DNA of 64,000 nt from Pelagicoccus mobilis. Its GTDB lineage: Bacteria; Verrucomicrobiota; Verrucomicrobiia; Opitutales; Opitutaceae. Below, in pieces: positions 44,820 to 53,522 of this stretch. The translations under genes and the position numbers were made by a program. Every line of letters starts with the position of its first letter. Positions within the stretch are counted from its first letter, which is position 1. A model generated the notes under the pieces. That model was not told where the DNA came from. It did not search any database and saw only the letters and a program-made list of their open reading frames with translations. The stretch is from the NCBI RefSeq assembly GCF_016595505.1, contig NZ_JAENIL010000007.1:116085-180084 (forward strand), written 5' to 3'.

Positions 44820-45318
44820 GAGGGCAACGCTCCGTCGTTGCCAGCAGCCCGATCCAAAAGGCAACGACAGAGCGTTGCCCTCCTGCAAACTGCTATTCCT
44901 TTTCCTCGTTCTCTTCCCTTTCTCCATCGCTCAAGCCTCCGACTCCCTCTGGCAAACCAACTACGAAACTGCGCTTTCCCAAGCAAAAGCAGAAGACAAG
45001 CTAGTCCTGCTTCTCTTCACCGGATCTGACTGGTGCCACTGGTGCCAGAAACTAGAGCGCGAACTTTTCGCTGATGAGCAGATCAGAGCCGAGCTTCCAC
45101 AGCTTGCCATCCCGGTTCGACTAGACTTCCCGAGACGAAATTCCATTCCACCACAGCAGGCACGTCACAACCGGGTTCTCCAAGAGAAGTTCAAAATAAA
45201 GGACTTCCCCACAGTGATCATTCTAGATCCCGTAACCACAAATCCAATACTAACCCACAACTACACCTCTCAAAGCCCGTCGGTCTACTTAAAAGCGATC
45301 GAAGCCCTCAATGACTAA
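44800..45318 (+). CDS. Secreted thioredoxin-fold protein; start region made of REP sequence
   Basis: 172 residues if ATG 44800 is used. The mature domain is thioredoxin-like: ALSQAKAEDKLVLLLFTG, the redox motif DWCHWCQKL, then KFKIKDFPTVIILDP with the cis-Pro. It is expected to act as a periplasmic thiol reductase or oxidase. The signal peptide core KLLFLFLVLFPFSIAQA has no ATG close by. The only ATG (44800, with AAGGA 7-8 bases upstream) lies inside the transposase gene and translates straight through the REP element, giving an Arg-rich n-region of about 30 residues. Alternatives are a TTG at 44875, still inside the REP, or a CTG at 44890. The stop overlaps that of the convergent lipoprotein gene in CTAA. 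Confidence 0.75.
   Translation: MTYSGNRRATLRRCQQPDPKGNDRALPSCKLLFLFLVLFPFSIAQASDSLWQTNYETALSQAKAEDKLVLLLFTGSDWCHWCQKLERELFADEQIRAELPQLAIPVRLDFPRRNSIPPQQARHNRVLQEKFKIKDFPTVIILDPVTTNPILTHNYTSQSPSVYLKAIEALND
44819..44883. repeat. REP-like element, family A copy 2 (right flank of transposase)
   Basis: GGAGGGCAACG ... CGTTGCCCTCC termini with two stems, GGCAACG/CGTTGCC and GCAACG/CGTTGC. It is the best-preserved copy of the family and overlaps the start region of the next gene. Confidence 0.9.
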
Positions 45319-45746
45319 TTCTTCGAGAACTCGTAGTCGACGTCCTGGCTCGTCTTCCAAGCGACGACCATTTCACGGCTAACAAGAACCTCCAGCGTTG
45401 CAGACTTCACTTTGTCGACCGCCTCGTAAACCGGCTCTTCTTCATATAGCATCTCACCGGTGATAGGATTTATGTAGGGCCGCGACACAGTTGTAGTAGG
45501 CAGCATCTCTAGATCAGTCGTCTCAAACTGATACACCCACACCTCGAAGCCCTCTCTTTCGTTCTCCATCGGCTTCACCAGAGCAGGCTCTCCCAGTTGA
45601 GCCACGAGCTCCTCGATCGGCAACCCAACCTCTAGATTTACCGTCGGCTCAGCCACCTCGCTGCTAGAGGTCGTTTTGCAGCCAGTGAAGACGGTGCAGC
45701 CAAGCACAACAAAAACCGCCAAAAGGAAATTTATCACGGGATTCAT
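45315..45746 (-). CDS. Small lipoprotein, BamE/SmpA-like
   Basis: 143 residues. A lipoprotein signal MNPVINFLLAVFVVLGCTVFTGC ends in the FTGC lipobox (Cys23). The mature part contains LEVGLPIEELVAQLGEPALV and GFEVWVYQFET. This is the arrangement of a helix ending in LGxP followed by a WxY strand that typifies SmpA/OmlA (BamE)-fold proteins. It is longer than a minimal BamE domain and has a Pro/Glu-rich loop (TVSRPYINPITGEMLYEEEP). A structural envelope role is possible, but the assignment rests on a short motif. It is convergent with and overlaps the thioredoxin-fold gene by 4 bp. The 310-bp region upstream is shared divergently with cydA. Confidence 0.75.
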   Translation of the reverse strand: MNPVINFLLAVFVVLGCTVFTGCKTTSSSEVAEPTVNLEVGLPIEELVAQLGEPALVKPMENEREGFEVWVYQFETTDLEMLPTTTVSRPYINPITGEMLYEEEPVYEAVDKVKSATLEVLVSREMVVAWKTSQDVDYEFSKN

Positions 45747-46056
45747 ACGCTATAGGTTTAGCCCAACCAGAGCTGGATCCCTTCAAAGCTATGAAAATTA
45801 CCGCATCCGTACATGGGAAACCCATCAAAGCTGCCGAGTATTTGCTATGAACCGTTTAAGCGAAACGAGTCTATCCCTCCTACACCCACAGCTAATCACC
45901 GCTGTTACCACAGCTACTTCTTGGTGCTCTATTAGCCGTCCTTTATTGCGTACGAACATTCAAAGATCTAATCCGAGGATCCAGCTGGAACGCTCTGTTC
46001 CGGTCGATTGAACACCAACACGCACGCTTCCGGTCTCCCGGCGGCACCACCTTGTC
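45747..46056. other. Divergent intergenic region before cydAB
   Basis: 310 bp separate the minus-strand lipoprotein gene from cydA. No clear gene is seen. Short open frames cross it, including one reading LGALLAVLYCVRTFKDLI, but this has a stop just upstream, no ATG, and runs into cydA out of frame. Both promoters must lie here; no convincing -35/-10 pair or operator was identified. Confidence 0.5.
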
Positions 46057-47379
46057 ATGGACGAATTTCTGCTCTCGCGCATCCAGTTCGCGACGAACAT
46101 CACTTTCCATATCCTGTTTCCCACGATCACCATCAGCCTGGGCTGGCTGCTGCTGTTCTTCAAATGGCGATACAGTCGCACCCAGGAATACCTCTGGATG
46201 GAGCTCTATTTTTACTTCACCAAAGTCTTCGCCCTCAGCTTTAGCCTCGGTGTCGTGAGTGGAGTAACCATGTCCTTCCAGTTCGGAACCAACTGGCCAG
46301 GCTACATGAACACGGTGGGCAACATAGCCGGCCCCCTACTCGCCTACGAAGTACTCACAGCCTTCTTTCTCGAGGCAACCTTCCTCGGCGTCATGCTCTA
46401 CGGATTTCGACGAGTCCCTGCCTGGTTCCATTCACTGTCAACCTTCTTGGTAGCCGGCGGAACCACCTTATCCGCATTTTGGATACTGGCACTCGACAGC
46501 TGGATGCAGACGCCCACCGGTCACGTAATGATCGATGGCGTTGCCCATGCCGAAAGCTGGTGGGACATCGTTTTCAATCCCTCCATGCCCTACCGCCTCT
46601 TCCACACATTGATCGGCTCTGGGCTCACCGTCGCGTTCCTGGCTGCCGGACTCCTTGCCTATCGCTATCTCAAGGGGGACAAACGCCCCGCCGTCCTGAC
46701 AGGGCTAAAAACCACGATAATCCTCGCAGCGATCCTCGGCCCGCTCCAAGGAATCGTGGGCGATCTCCACGGAGTGAATACACGCGACTACCAGCCACAG
46801 AAGCTCGCCGCCATGGAAGCACTTTGGGAGAGCGAAGAGGGAGCACCCTTTGTCTTGTTCGCGATTCCCGATGAAGAGAACCGGGAGAACCACATGGAGA
46901 TAGCGATCCCCAAGCTGGGCAGCCTCATCATTACACGCGACCCGAACGGTCATGTCCAAGGACTGAATGACTTCGAGGGCGAGAACCCACGGGTTGGCCC
47001 CGTATTCTGGAGCTTTCGGGTCATGCTCGGAGTGGGAGGACTCATGATCGCAACCGCCTTCCTCGGACTCTACCTGCTCTGGAAAAAGCGGGGATGGCCA
47101 CCCTTCTTCCTCAAGCTGCTTCTGGCCATGACCTTCTCAGGATGGGTGGGTTCAGTCGCTGGCTGGTACGTAACCGAAATCGGCCGGCAACCCTGGCTGG
47201 TTACCGGCATCCTCAAAACAAAAGACGCTGTAGCGGATCTCCCTCCCGAGCACGTAGCTGTTACTCTGACCGCCTACCTCGTTACTTACTCGATTCTTCT
47301 GGTCGCCTACATTGGCTCTCTCTTCTATCTTTCACGCAAGGAGATCGCCACCCCTAGCAAGGAGCTCGCCGCATCATGA
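46057..47379 (+). CDS. cydA: Cytochrome bd-type quinol oxidase subunit I
   Basis: 440 residues with about nine membrane helices. Family motifs include LLSRIQFATNITFHILFPT with the N-terminal heme-ligand His, SGVTMSFQFGTNWPGY, FFLEATFLGVMLYG with the conserved Glu, ALDSWMQTPTGHVM, RLFHTLIGSG with heme b595/b558 His, and FWSFRVMLGVGG carrying the axial Met. The terminal helix contains GWYVTEIGRQPW. The quinol-binding loop is short, placing it with the CioA (short Q-loop) type. The complex oxidises quinol and reduces O2 to water with high affinity in the cytoplasmic membrane. The stop overlaps the cydB start (ATGA). No cydX-like small ORF was found after cydB. Confidence 0.97.
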   Translation: MDEFLLSRIQFATNITFHILFPTITISLGWLLLFFKWRYSRTQEYLWMELYFYFTKVFALSFSLGVVSGVTMSFQFGTNWPGYMNTVGNIAGPLLAYEVLTAFFLEATFLGVMLYGFRRVPAWFHSLSTFLVAGGTTLSAFWILALDSWMQTPTGHVMIDGVAHAESWWDIVFNPSMPYRLFHTLIGSGLTVAFLAAGLLAYRYLKGDKRPAVLTGLKTTIILAAILGPLQGIVGDLHGVNTRDYQPQKLAAMEALWESEEGAPFVLFAIPDEENRENHMEIAIPKLGSLIITRDPNGHVQGLNDFEGENPRVGPVFWSFRVMLGVGGLMIATAFLGLYLLWKKRGWPPFFLKLLLAMTFSGWVGSVAGWYVTEIGRQPWLVTGILKTKDAVADLPPEHVAVTLTAYLVTYSILLVAYIGSLFYLSRKEIATPSKELAAS

Positions 47380-48389
47380 ACTCTGACTTTTTCCAAAACG
47401 GTGAATGGCTCCCATTCGTCTTCGCATTTCTGATCGGCCTTTCCATGCTGCTCTATGCCGTGCTGGATGGATACGATATCGGAGTCGGTCTACTGTCCCG
47501 CTCCGTGAGCAGCGAGCAACGCGACCGCATGATCGCCTCGATCGGCCCCTTTTGGGATGCCAACGAAACTTGGCTTGTATTGGGTGTAGGACTACTACTC
47601 GTAGCCTTTCCAGCCGCCCACGGTGTAGTGCTGACGAACCTCTATCTACCGGTGGCCCTCATGATGATCGCCCTCATCTTTCGCGGCGTCTCTTTCGACT
47701 TCCGCAAGAAGGTCGCCCCTGAAGCCCAAGCGAAATGGAACCACATCTTTTTCTGGAGCTCGCTTGGAATCGCGCTCAGCCAAGGCTACATGCTGGGCCG
47801 CTTCATGATCGGTTTCCAAATCGGGCTGATCAGCGAACTCTTCGCCATCTTCTTCGGACTCTTGGTTGTCGCTGGCTACGCCCTGATGGGCTCATGTTGG
47901 TTGATCATGAAAACGGAAGGCGAACTGCAAAAGAAATCCATCAGCTGGGCCAAACGAGCCATCCTCATCATGGTAGCGGGAGCACTGCTCAGCAGTGCCG
48001 TCGCGCCCTTCGTAGATACGCGCATCTATGACCGCATGTTCTCATTTCCCGAGATTACCCTACTCATAGCGATGCCACTCATCTCGGTTATCCTCACGCT
48101 GCTCATGCGATTCATTCTCGCAATCCTCCCGCTCGAGGGAGACCGACTCAATTGGATGCCCTTCGCGATTTCCGTTTCTATCTTTGTATTGGGATTCTTG
48201 GGACTAGTTTACAGCTTCTATCCCTACATTATCCCGGGACAGTTGAAGATCGTAGAAGCATCCGCTGCTCCCGCCTCCTTGAAAGTCATTTTGATCGGAA
48301 CCGGAGTCGTTCTTCCCTTCATGGTCGGATATACCGCTCTCGCTTATTGGATCTTCCGAGGGAAAGCTCAGGAGCTCCGCTACGACTAA
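47376..48389 (+). CDS. cydB: Cytochrome bd-type quinol oxidase subunit II
   Basis: 337 residues, multi-spanning. The N-terminus FVFAFLIGLSMLLYAVLDGYDIGVGLL, read in parts, matches the canonical CydB start with the conserved DGYDIG. Other conserved parts are GPFWDANETWLVLGVGLLLVAFP, FRGVSFDFR, and near the end LPFMVGYTALAYWIFRGKA. It forms the pseudo-symmetrical partner of CydA and stabilises the heme centres. Start ATG 47376 overlaps the cydA stop by 4 bp, so the two are translationally coupled. The gene is convergent with the CIA30 gene, 12 bp apart, with no visible terminator between them. Confidence 0.97.
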   Translation: MNSDFFQNGEWLPFVFAFLIGLSMLLYAVLDGYDIGVGLLSRSVSSEQRDRMIASIGPFWDANETWLVLGVGLLLVAFPAAHGVVLTNLYLPVALMMIALIFRGVSFDFRKKVAPEAQAKWNHIFFWSSLGIALSQGYMLGRFMIGFQIGLISELFAIFFGLLVVAGYALMGSCWLIMKTEGELQKKSISWAKRAILIMVAGALLSSAVAPFVDTRIYDRMFSFPEITLLIAMPLISVILTLLMRFILAILPLEGDRLNWMPFAISVSIFVLGFLGLVYSFYPYIIPGQLKIVEASAAPASLKVILIGTGVVLPFMVGYTALAYWIFRGKAQELRYD

Positions 48390-48401
48390 AACCATCAAAC
48401 A

Positions 48402-49334
48402 CTAGACGTCGGAGCCGCTCGTTGGCTCTGGCAGCAGCTCCATTACTTCGTCCAAAGCATAGCGAAGCGTCCACGCACTTTCGAAAGCGCTCTCACTCTC
48501 GATGCGACGCAGAGCGGTACCCACGATTTCCATTCCCCTCTCAGAGAGCTCAGGCATCGCAGTTAAGGCGCGACACGCCATTTCGTAAATGTCGGCACAA
48601 GCCCTGTGGTTGCCCTCATTGAACAAAGGCACCCCTCGTGAAATCGCAAATTCGATAAGTTCTCTCGACGTCGTTGGCTCAATCGGAGCAGCTTCAAACC
48701 CTTGCGAGCCACTCTCGCCTTCAGAAAAAACACGCTCCACGGAAGCCACTTCGAGCTGAAACGCTCCCGGTTGCTTATCCGACAAAGTGAAACCGATCGA
48801 GTCGATCCTACCTGGATCGACGGATCCTGGGAGTCGACGACCAAACGATTGCCGCACAAACCCATCAAAGGGAAGATATACTTTCGTCCAGGCGCCCTCC
48901 ACCGTCTCAAACGCAGCCCGGTACGAACCAGCCATGCTCTGAGAACGCGAACGCAGATCGAGATAGTAGGTCCTCCCATCACCCCGAACGCTCAACGTGA
49001 CACCGCTCGCCCCTTCGAACCCCAGGAGCCTAGCACGGCTACGAGCCGATGCGAACCCACCATTGTTCTCCAAAGAAAGGATACCGCTAAAACGCAGATT
49101 TCCCTCATCAGTACGTCGAACACTGCTTCGAGATACTCCTCCCATAACCGAGTCGTTTACCACCCCCCAATCCCGCAAGACGCTCGGATCACTAAAATCA
49201 AGGACGAGCTCAGAGACCCCCGAGATCTCCTGCGAATCAGCTAGCGACAAGGATGAGAACAAGGAAAAACAAAGACTCGTCATGGTGGATCGTACGATTG
49301 GTAACGTCATAACACGATAAACGCTCAACCTCAT
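48402..49334 (-). CDS. Secreted CIA30-domain protein with C-terminal helical extension
   Basis: 310 residues. The N-terminus has a probable signal (STMTSLCFSLFSSLSLADS); ATGs at 49334, 49310 and 49283 are all in frame and the first is used. Residues about 40-205 form a CIA30 (complex I intermediate-associated protein 30) jelly-roll: DWGVVNDSVMGGVSRSS, LRFSGILSLENNGGFASARS, YYLDLRSRSQSMAGSYRAAF and IDSIGFTLSDKQPGAFQLEV. The last 90 residues (RACADIYEMACRALTAMPEL) are helical and not part of CIA30. Bacterial CIA30 proteins are of unknown function and may bind glycans. Location beside cydAB may be coincidental. Confidence 0.86.
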   Translation of the reverse strand: MRLSVYRVMTLPIVRSTMTSLCFSLFSSLSLADSQEISGVSELVLDFSDPSVLRDWGVVNDSVMGGVSRSSVRRTDEGNLRFSGILSLENNGGFASARSRARLLGFEGASGVTLSVRGDGRTYYLDLRSRSQSMAGSYRAAFETVEGAWTKVYLPFDGFVRQSFGRRLPGSVDPGRIDSIGFTLSDKQPGAFQLEVASVERVFSEGESGSQGFEAAPIEPTTSRELIEFAISRGVPLFNEGNHRACADIYEMACRALTAMPELSERGMEIVGTALRRIESESAFESAWTLRYALDEVMELLPEPTSGSDV

Positions 49335-49379
49335 CTCACGAAGGCCCTGAACAGTTTCCGAATCGGTTCATTGTTCGCA

Positions 49380-49444
49380 GGTAGGGTCCGACCGCCGGGC
49401 GGACCGCATCGCGCATTCGGCTCGCCGGGCCGTCGAGCCCTACC
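49380..49444. repeat. Intergenic double-hairpin repeat, family B copy 2
   Basis: GGTAGG and CCTACC termini enclose the dyads GTCCGACCGCCGGGCGGAC and GGCTCGCCGGGC...GAGCC, matching 10458-10532 closely. Only the linker between the two hairpins differs. Confidence 0.82.
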
Positions 49445-49460
49445 ATGAGCACATCCACAC

Positions 49461-49496
49461 AAAAAAAGAGGATGACCGTCAGTGACAGTCATCCTC
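49461..49496 (-). terminator. Strong intrinsic terminator of acnB
   Basis: On the minus strand a GAGGATGAC/GTCATCCTC stem, with further pairing inside the loop, is followed by seven T residues, about 28 bp after the stop. Confidence 0.93.
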
Positions 49497-49524
49497 GTCT
49501 CAAATTGCTTGTATCGACTTTGGC

Positions 49525-52317
49525 TTAGCTCGCGAGCATCGGCTCACGTGGCGGAGCAAACTTCGTCAGGCTGATACCAACGACAGCCTTCTTGTACTCC
49601 TCAATAGTCGGGATGCGGCCTAGGATCGCAGAGAGAACAACCACTGGTGTAGACGCGAGCAGCGACTCACCCTTCTTGCGATCGGAATCGGCAACGACTC
49701 GGCCTTGGAAGAGACGAGTGGAAGTCGCGAGTACCGTGTCACCCTTGGCAGCCTTCTCTTGGTTACCCATACAAAGGTTACAGCCAGGACGCTCTAGATA
49801 GAGAATGTTCTCGTACTCGGTGCGAGCCGTGTTCTTGGGCGCTTCATCATTGAATTCAAAGCCTGAATACTTCTGGAGCATTTCCCAGTCACCTTCTGCC
49901 TTGAGCTCCTCGATGATGTTGTAAGTCGGAGCGGTCACAACGAGAGGCGCTTGGAATTCGACCTTGCCATACTGCTCCTCGAGATTGCGGAGCATCTTGG
50001 CTACGATCTTCATATCACCTTTGTGAACCATGCAGGAACCGACAAAGCCGAGATCGACCTTCTTGTCTCCACCGTAGAAAGTGAGATCTCGGATCGTATC
50101 GTGTGTGTAACGCTTGGATACATCTTCGTTGTGTACGTCAGGATCGGCGATCATTGGCTCGACGATCACGTCGAGGTCTACGACGAACTCTGCAAAGTAC
50201 TTCGCATCCGCGTCTGGAGTGAGCGCTGGCTTTTCGCCAGAGCGGATCTCAGCGATACGATTGTTCGCCTTATCGATCAAACCTTGAAGAACCTGGGTGT
50301 CGTTATCCATGCCCTTTTCGATCATAATCTGAATGCGGCTCTTCGCGATTTCGAGGGACTCGATAAGCGTATCATTCTGTGAAATACAGATTGATGCCTT
50401 CGCCTTCATTTCCGCAGTCCAGTCAGTGAACGTGAAAGCCTGGTCGGCTGGAAGCGTTCCGATGTGCACTTCGATGATGCGACCCTGGAAAACGTTCTCT
50501 CCGAACTGCTGCAGCATCTGAGCTTGAGTAGCGTGAACGACGTCGCGGAAGTCCATGTACTCCTTCATGTCGCCCTTGAAAGTCACCTTTACGGACTGAG
50601 GGATCGGCATGGTCGCTTCACCCGTAGCGAGAGCGAGAGCAACAGTTCCGGAGTCAGCTCCGAATGCGACGCCCTTGGACATACGCGTGTGAGAGTCGCC
50701 GCCAATGATGATGTCCCAGTCGTCAACAGTAAGGTCGTTCAAAACCTTGTGGATAACGTCTGTCATCGCGTGGTACTCGCCCTTCGGGTCACGACCCGTG
50801 ATCAGACCGAAACCATGCATGAACTTCATGAGCTTCGGGATATTGGCCTGAGCCTTCTTATCCCAAACCGAAGCGGTGTGACAGCCTGATTGGTACGCGC
50901 CATCTACAGTCGGAGAAATGACGGTCGCCGCCATCGCTTCCAACTCCTGAGAAGTCATCAAACCAGTGGTGTCCTGAGATCCAACGATGTTCACCTTAAC
51001 GCGAACGTCGGACCCTGCGTGCAAAGTCTTTCCTTCGGCAACACCCACTGCGTTTTTGTTGAAGATCTTTTCAACCGCGGTGAGACCTTGGCCTTCGTGA
51101 GAAATCTCCTTGGAAGCAGCGAATACTTGTTCGCCCGCGACACCAAGCGTCTGCGTTGCGAAGTTCTGTAGTTTCTTTCCGAATACGATCGCGTACGATC
51201 CGCCTGCCTTGATGAACTCGAGCTTTTGTGGAGTGAGCGATGCGGAAATATCGATGAGCTCCTTGTCGCCGTTGTAGAGCTTCTTCTCCTTGATATTGAT
51301 AGTCAGCACAGTGCCGGTTTCAACGGAGTACGCTTGCTCGAGAACGGGCTCTTCGTTCTCGTCGAGAACCGTGTTGCCGTTTTCATCAGTCTTCTTGACC
51401 CAGTTCTTGAGGTCGATGCCGATACCACCCGTTACGTCAACAGTCGTCAGGAAGATTGGAGAAATCCCGTTTGTGCCCGCTACGATTGGAGCAACGTTCA
51501 CGAAAGGAACGTACGGGCTGGCTTGCTTTCCTGTCCACAGAGCAACGTTGTTCACGCCGGACATACGAGATGAACCAACCCCCATTGTGCCCTTTTCGGC
51601 GATCAGCATGACACGCTTACCCGGGTGAGCCGCTTGCAGCGCTTGGATTTCCTTCTGAGCTTCCTCGGAAATCATGCACTTGCCGTGCAGTTCGCGGTCG
51701 GAGCGGGAGTGGGCTTGGTTACCTGGAGAAAGCAGGTCGGTGGAGATATCCCCCTCACCAGCGATGAACGTGACAACATCGACTGTCTCCTCAACCTCAG
51801 GAAGTTTCGTGAAAAATTCAGCCTTCGCGTAGCTCTCGAGGATCTCCTTGGAAATAGGGCAACCTGCCTTGAACGCTACGGCGAGGCGTTCCGTATCTGC
51901 CTCGTAGAGGAAGACTTGCGTCTTGAGGACCTCTGCAGCGCTTTTCGCGATTGCGATATCGCTTCCCTCGAGGACGAGATCGAGAAGGACTTCGATCGAA
52001 GGGCCACCCTTCATGTGCGACAGCAGCTCAAAAGCGAACTCTGGCGTGATCTCTTCGACCTTCGATTCGCCAAGGATGATTTCCTTGAGGAACTTAGCTT
52101 TTACGCCAGCTGCACTAGTTGTGCCCGGCAAAGTGTTGTAAATGAAAAACTTGAGAGACTCCTCTCGATCTGCGTTCTCCAGATCCTTGATCTGCTCAAC
52201 GATTTCCGCAAGCAGTTCGCCGCCATCAATTGGCTTGGGGCTCAAGCCTTGGCCTTTTCGTTCTTCGATTTCCTGAATATAGTCGGAATACAAGCTCATG
52301 AGGCCGAAAGAAATCAC
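49525..52317 (-). CDS. acnB: Aconitate hydratase B (bifunctional, also 2-methylisocitrate dehydratase)
   Basis: 930 residues from GTG 52317. This start has a strong Shine-Dalgarno GGAGG 8 bases upstream, while the ATG at 52299 (924 residues) aligns better with known AcnB starts. Order is as in AcnB: N-terminal HEAT-like helices (ending SMKGGPSIEVLL-like), swivel domain, then the catalytic core. Cluster ligands are in VGFVGSCMVHKGDM and RPGCNLCMGN (three Cys). GGDSHTRMSKGVAFGADSG and SGCHTASVWDKKA are also typical. It interconverts citrate and isocitrate with a [4Fe-4S] cluster in the TCA cycle. The length exceeds E. coli AcnB (865) through insertions such as KKTDENGNTVLDENEEP near residue 300. 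It is monocistronic, with a strong terminator. Confidence 0.96.
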   Translation of the reverse strand: MISFGLMSLYSDYIQEIEERKGQGLSPKPIDGGELLAEIVEQIKDLENADREESLKFFIYNTLPGTTSAAGVKAKFLKEIILGESKVEEITPEFAFELLSHMKGGPSIEVLLDLVLEGSDIAIAKSAAEVLKTQVFLYEADTERLAVAFKAGCPISKEILESYAKAEFFTKLPEVEETVDVVTFIAGEGDISTDLLSPGNQAHSRSDRELHGKCMISEEAQKEIQALQAAHPGKRVMLIAEKGTMGVGSSRMSGVNNVALWTGKQASPYVPFVNVAPIVAGTNGISPIFLTTVDVTGGIGIDLKNWVKKTDENGNTVLDENEEPVLEQAYSVETGTVLTINIKEKKLYNGDKELIDISASLTPQKLEFIKAGGSYAIVFGKKLQNFATQTLGVAGEQVFAASKEISHEGQGLTAVEKIFNKNAVGVAEGKTLHAGSDVRVKVNIVGSQDTTGLMTSQELEAMAATVISPTVDGAYQSGCHTASVWDKKAQANIPKLMKFMHGFGLITGRDPKGEYHAMTDVIHKVLNDLTVDDWDIIIGGDSHTRMSKGVAFGADSGTVALALATGEATMPIPQSVKVTFKGDMKEYMDFRDVVHATQAQMLQQFGENVFQGRIIEVHIGTLPADQAFTFTDWTAEMKAKASICISQNDTLIESLEIAKSRIQIMIEKGMDNDTQVLQGLIDKANNRIAEIRSGEKPALTPDADAKYFAEFVVDLDVIVEPMIADPDVHNEDVSKRYTHDTIRDLTFYGGDKKVDLGFVGSCMVHKGDMKIVAKMLRNLEEQYGKVEFQAPLVVTAPTYNIIEELKAEGDWEMLQKYSGFEFNDEAPKNTARTEYENILYLERPGCNLCMGNQEKAAKGDTVLATSTRLFQGRVVADSDRKKGESLLASTPVVVLSAILGRIPTIEEYKKAVVGISLTKFAPPREPMLAS

Positions 52318-52529
52318 TCTCGGATCCTCCTCTTTTCAAGAAGAATTTGCCCTCGCCCTATTATAGAGGCTTCCAACACGGATTTTAGACCGTTTCCATG
52401 AGCCGGTTTCGCACGAAGTATGACTGAGTCGAATGTCTCTCATGATTTCGGATCATTTCAACGGAACCACCCGGTCAGAAAGGCTCTCTCGCAACAACAT
52501 AAACGACTAAAACAAGCATCATTCCCTGA

Positions 52530-52604
52530 GGTAGCGTCCGTTGTCCCCAACGGACACAAAACCACTTCAAACGCATTTGCCCGCTAGGGACAGCGGGCTC
52601 TACC
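52530..52604. repeat. Intergenic double-hairpin repeat, family D copy 2 (full length)
   Basis: GGTAG and CTACC termini enclose two dyads, GTCCGTTG/CAACGGAC and CCCGCT/AGCGGG. The layout copies that of family B. It occupies much of the 305-bp gap (52318-52622) between acnB and the nitroreductase gene, in which no gene is visible. Confidence 0.75.
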
Positions 52605-52622
52605 TTTGCGGACAATACTCCC

Positions 52623-53273
52623 CTAAAGCTCAACGCGACGAGACCATTGCCCCACCTCGCTACGCGAGTGCCGTAGAGCACCCGCCTTAACCTGCGCTCC
52701 TTCCAAATCCCTCGGGAAGAGCAACACAGAGCCGAGCAAGATTTCCTCGCTGGTAATTCCCAACATCTCGAACACCTCTGGCGATCTCAGCTTGCCGCCA
52801 CTTGACCAATAGTTGGGAATCTCCCTCGCCGTAGCCGCCAACAACATATTCTGGATCGCAGCCGACGCAGCAGCGATATGCTCCATATTTTGGATACTCG
52901 GATCAAAAAGAGAATCGTCCGACTCCGCCCTTGGTTCCTGCAGCCAGGTCACTTGGATCAAGTAGTCCGCCACCGCTAACATCTTCGGGATCTTGGTAGT
53001 GTCACCGGCATCGAGTAAACGCTGCCTCAGCTCCCTGCATTGTTTTGCATCGAGCACATGGCAACGCCACGGCTCAATGCCATCTTGATCGCCCACACGA
53101 TACTCCCGAGCCGCCGGCTTGTGAAAGGGAGCCCAACCTGCCGCTTCGAGAATTGCGGCGAGTTTCTCTCCGTCTTGATCAGGCACAGGCCAAGCCTCCT
53201 CAGCCAATGCTTTGGAGGTACAACGTTCTTTGAACAACTCGGACGCGATTCGGGCGACATTCGTATCAGACAT
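52623..53273 (-). CDS. Nitroreductase family protein
   Basis: 216 residues from ATG 53273, chosen because the upstream in-frame extension to 53423 lacks family character. Visible features are an N-terminal helix VARIASELFKERCTSKALAE, the FMN-phosphate-region-like LAAILEAAGWAPFHKPA, PWRCHVLDAKQCRELR, NMEHIAAASAAIQNMLLAATA and GKLRSPEVFEMLGI. This matches flavin-dependent nitroreductase-fold proteins that use FMN and NAD(P)H. The typical basic motif at the N-terminus (RRSxRxF) is replaced by ERCTSKAL, so cofactor binding is less certain. Substrate unknown. It diverges from the DUF1080-PA14-like gene. Confidence 0.8.
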   Translation of the reverse strand: MSDTNVARIASELFKERCTSKALAEEAWPVPDQDGEKLAAILEAAGWAPFHKPAAREYRVGDQDGIEPWRCHVLDAKQCRELRQRLLDAGDTTKIPKMLAVADYLIQVTWLQEPRAESDDSLFDPSIQNMEHIAAASAAIQNMLLAATAREIPNYWSSGGKLRSPEVFEMLGITSEEILLGSVLLFPRDLEGAQVKAGALRHSRSEVGQWSRRVEL

Positions 53274-53522
53274 GGCCAAAAACAAGTAAGCACCTCTGCA
53301 ACCTGTCCATGCCAAAGAGCGAAAACTCGAGTGAGAACCTAGACCACGACCATCCTTCAACGATGAGTACGGAATCCTTGTGCACACAACTTCCCCCGCT
53401 GATTTGCACCTGTACAACAACATGAATAAACAAGTACTCGAACCAACTTCGCCTTTACCCAGTCTTTAGCGAAATCACTTTGCCCGCCCCAACACAACGA
53501 GACCGGCTAACCCCGTTCAACT

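Noticed and set aside
45676..46011. A 111-codon plus-strand frame before cydA
   Set aside because: It starts inside the lipoprotein gene on the opposite strand and shows no domain, signal or ribosome-binding site.
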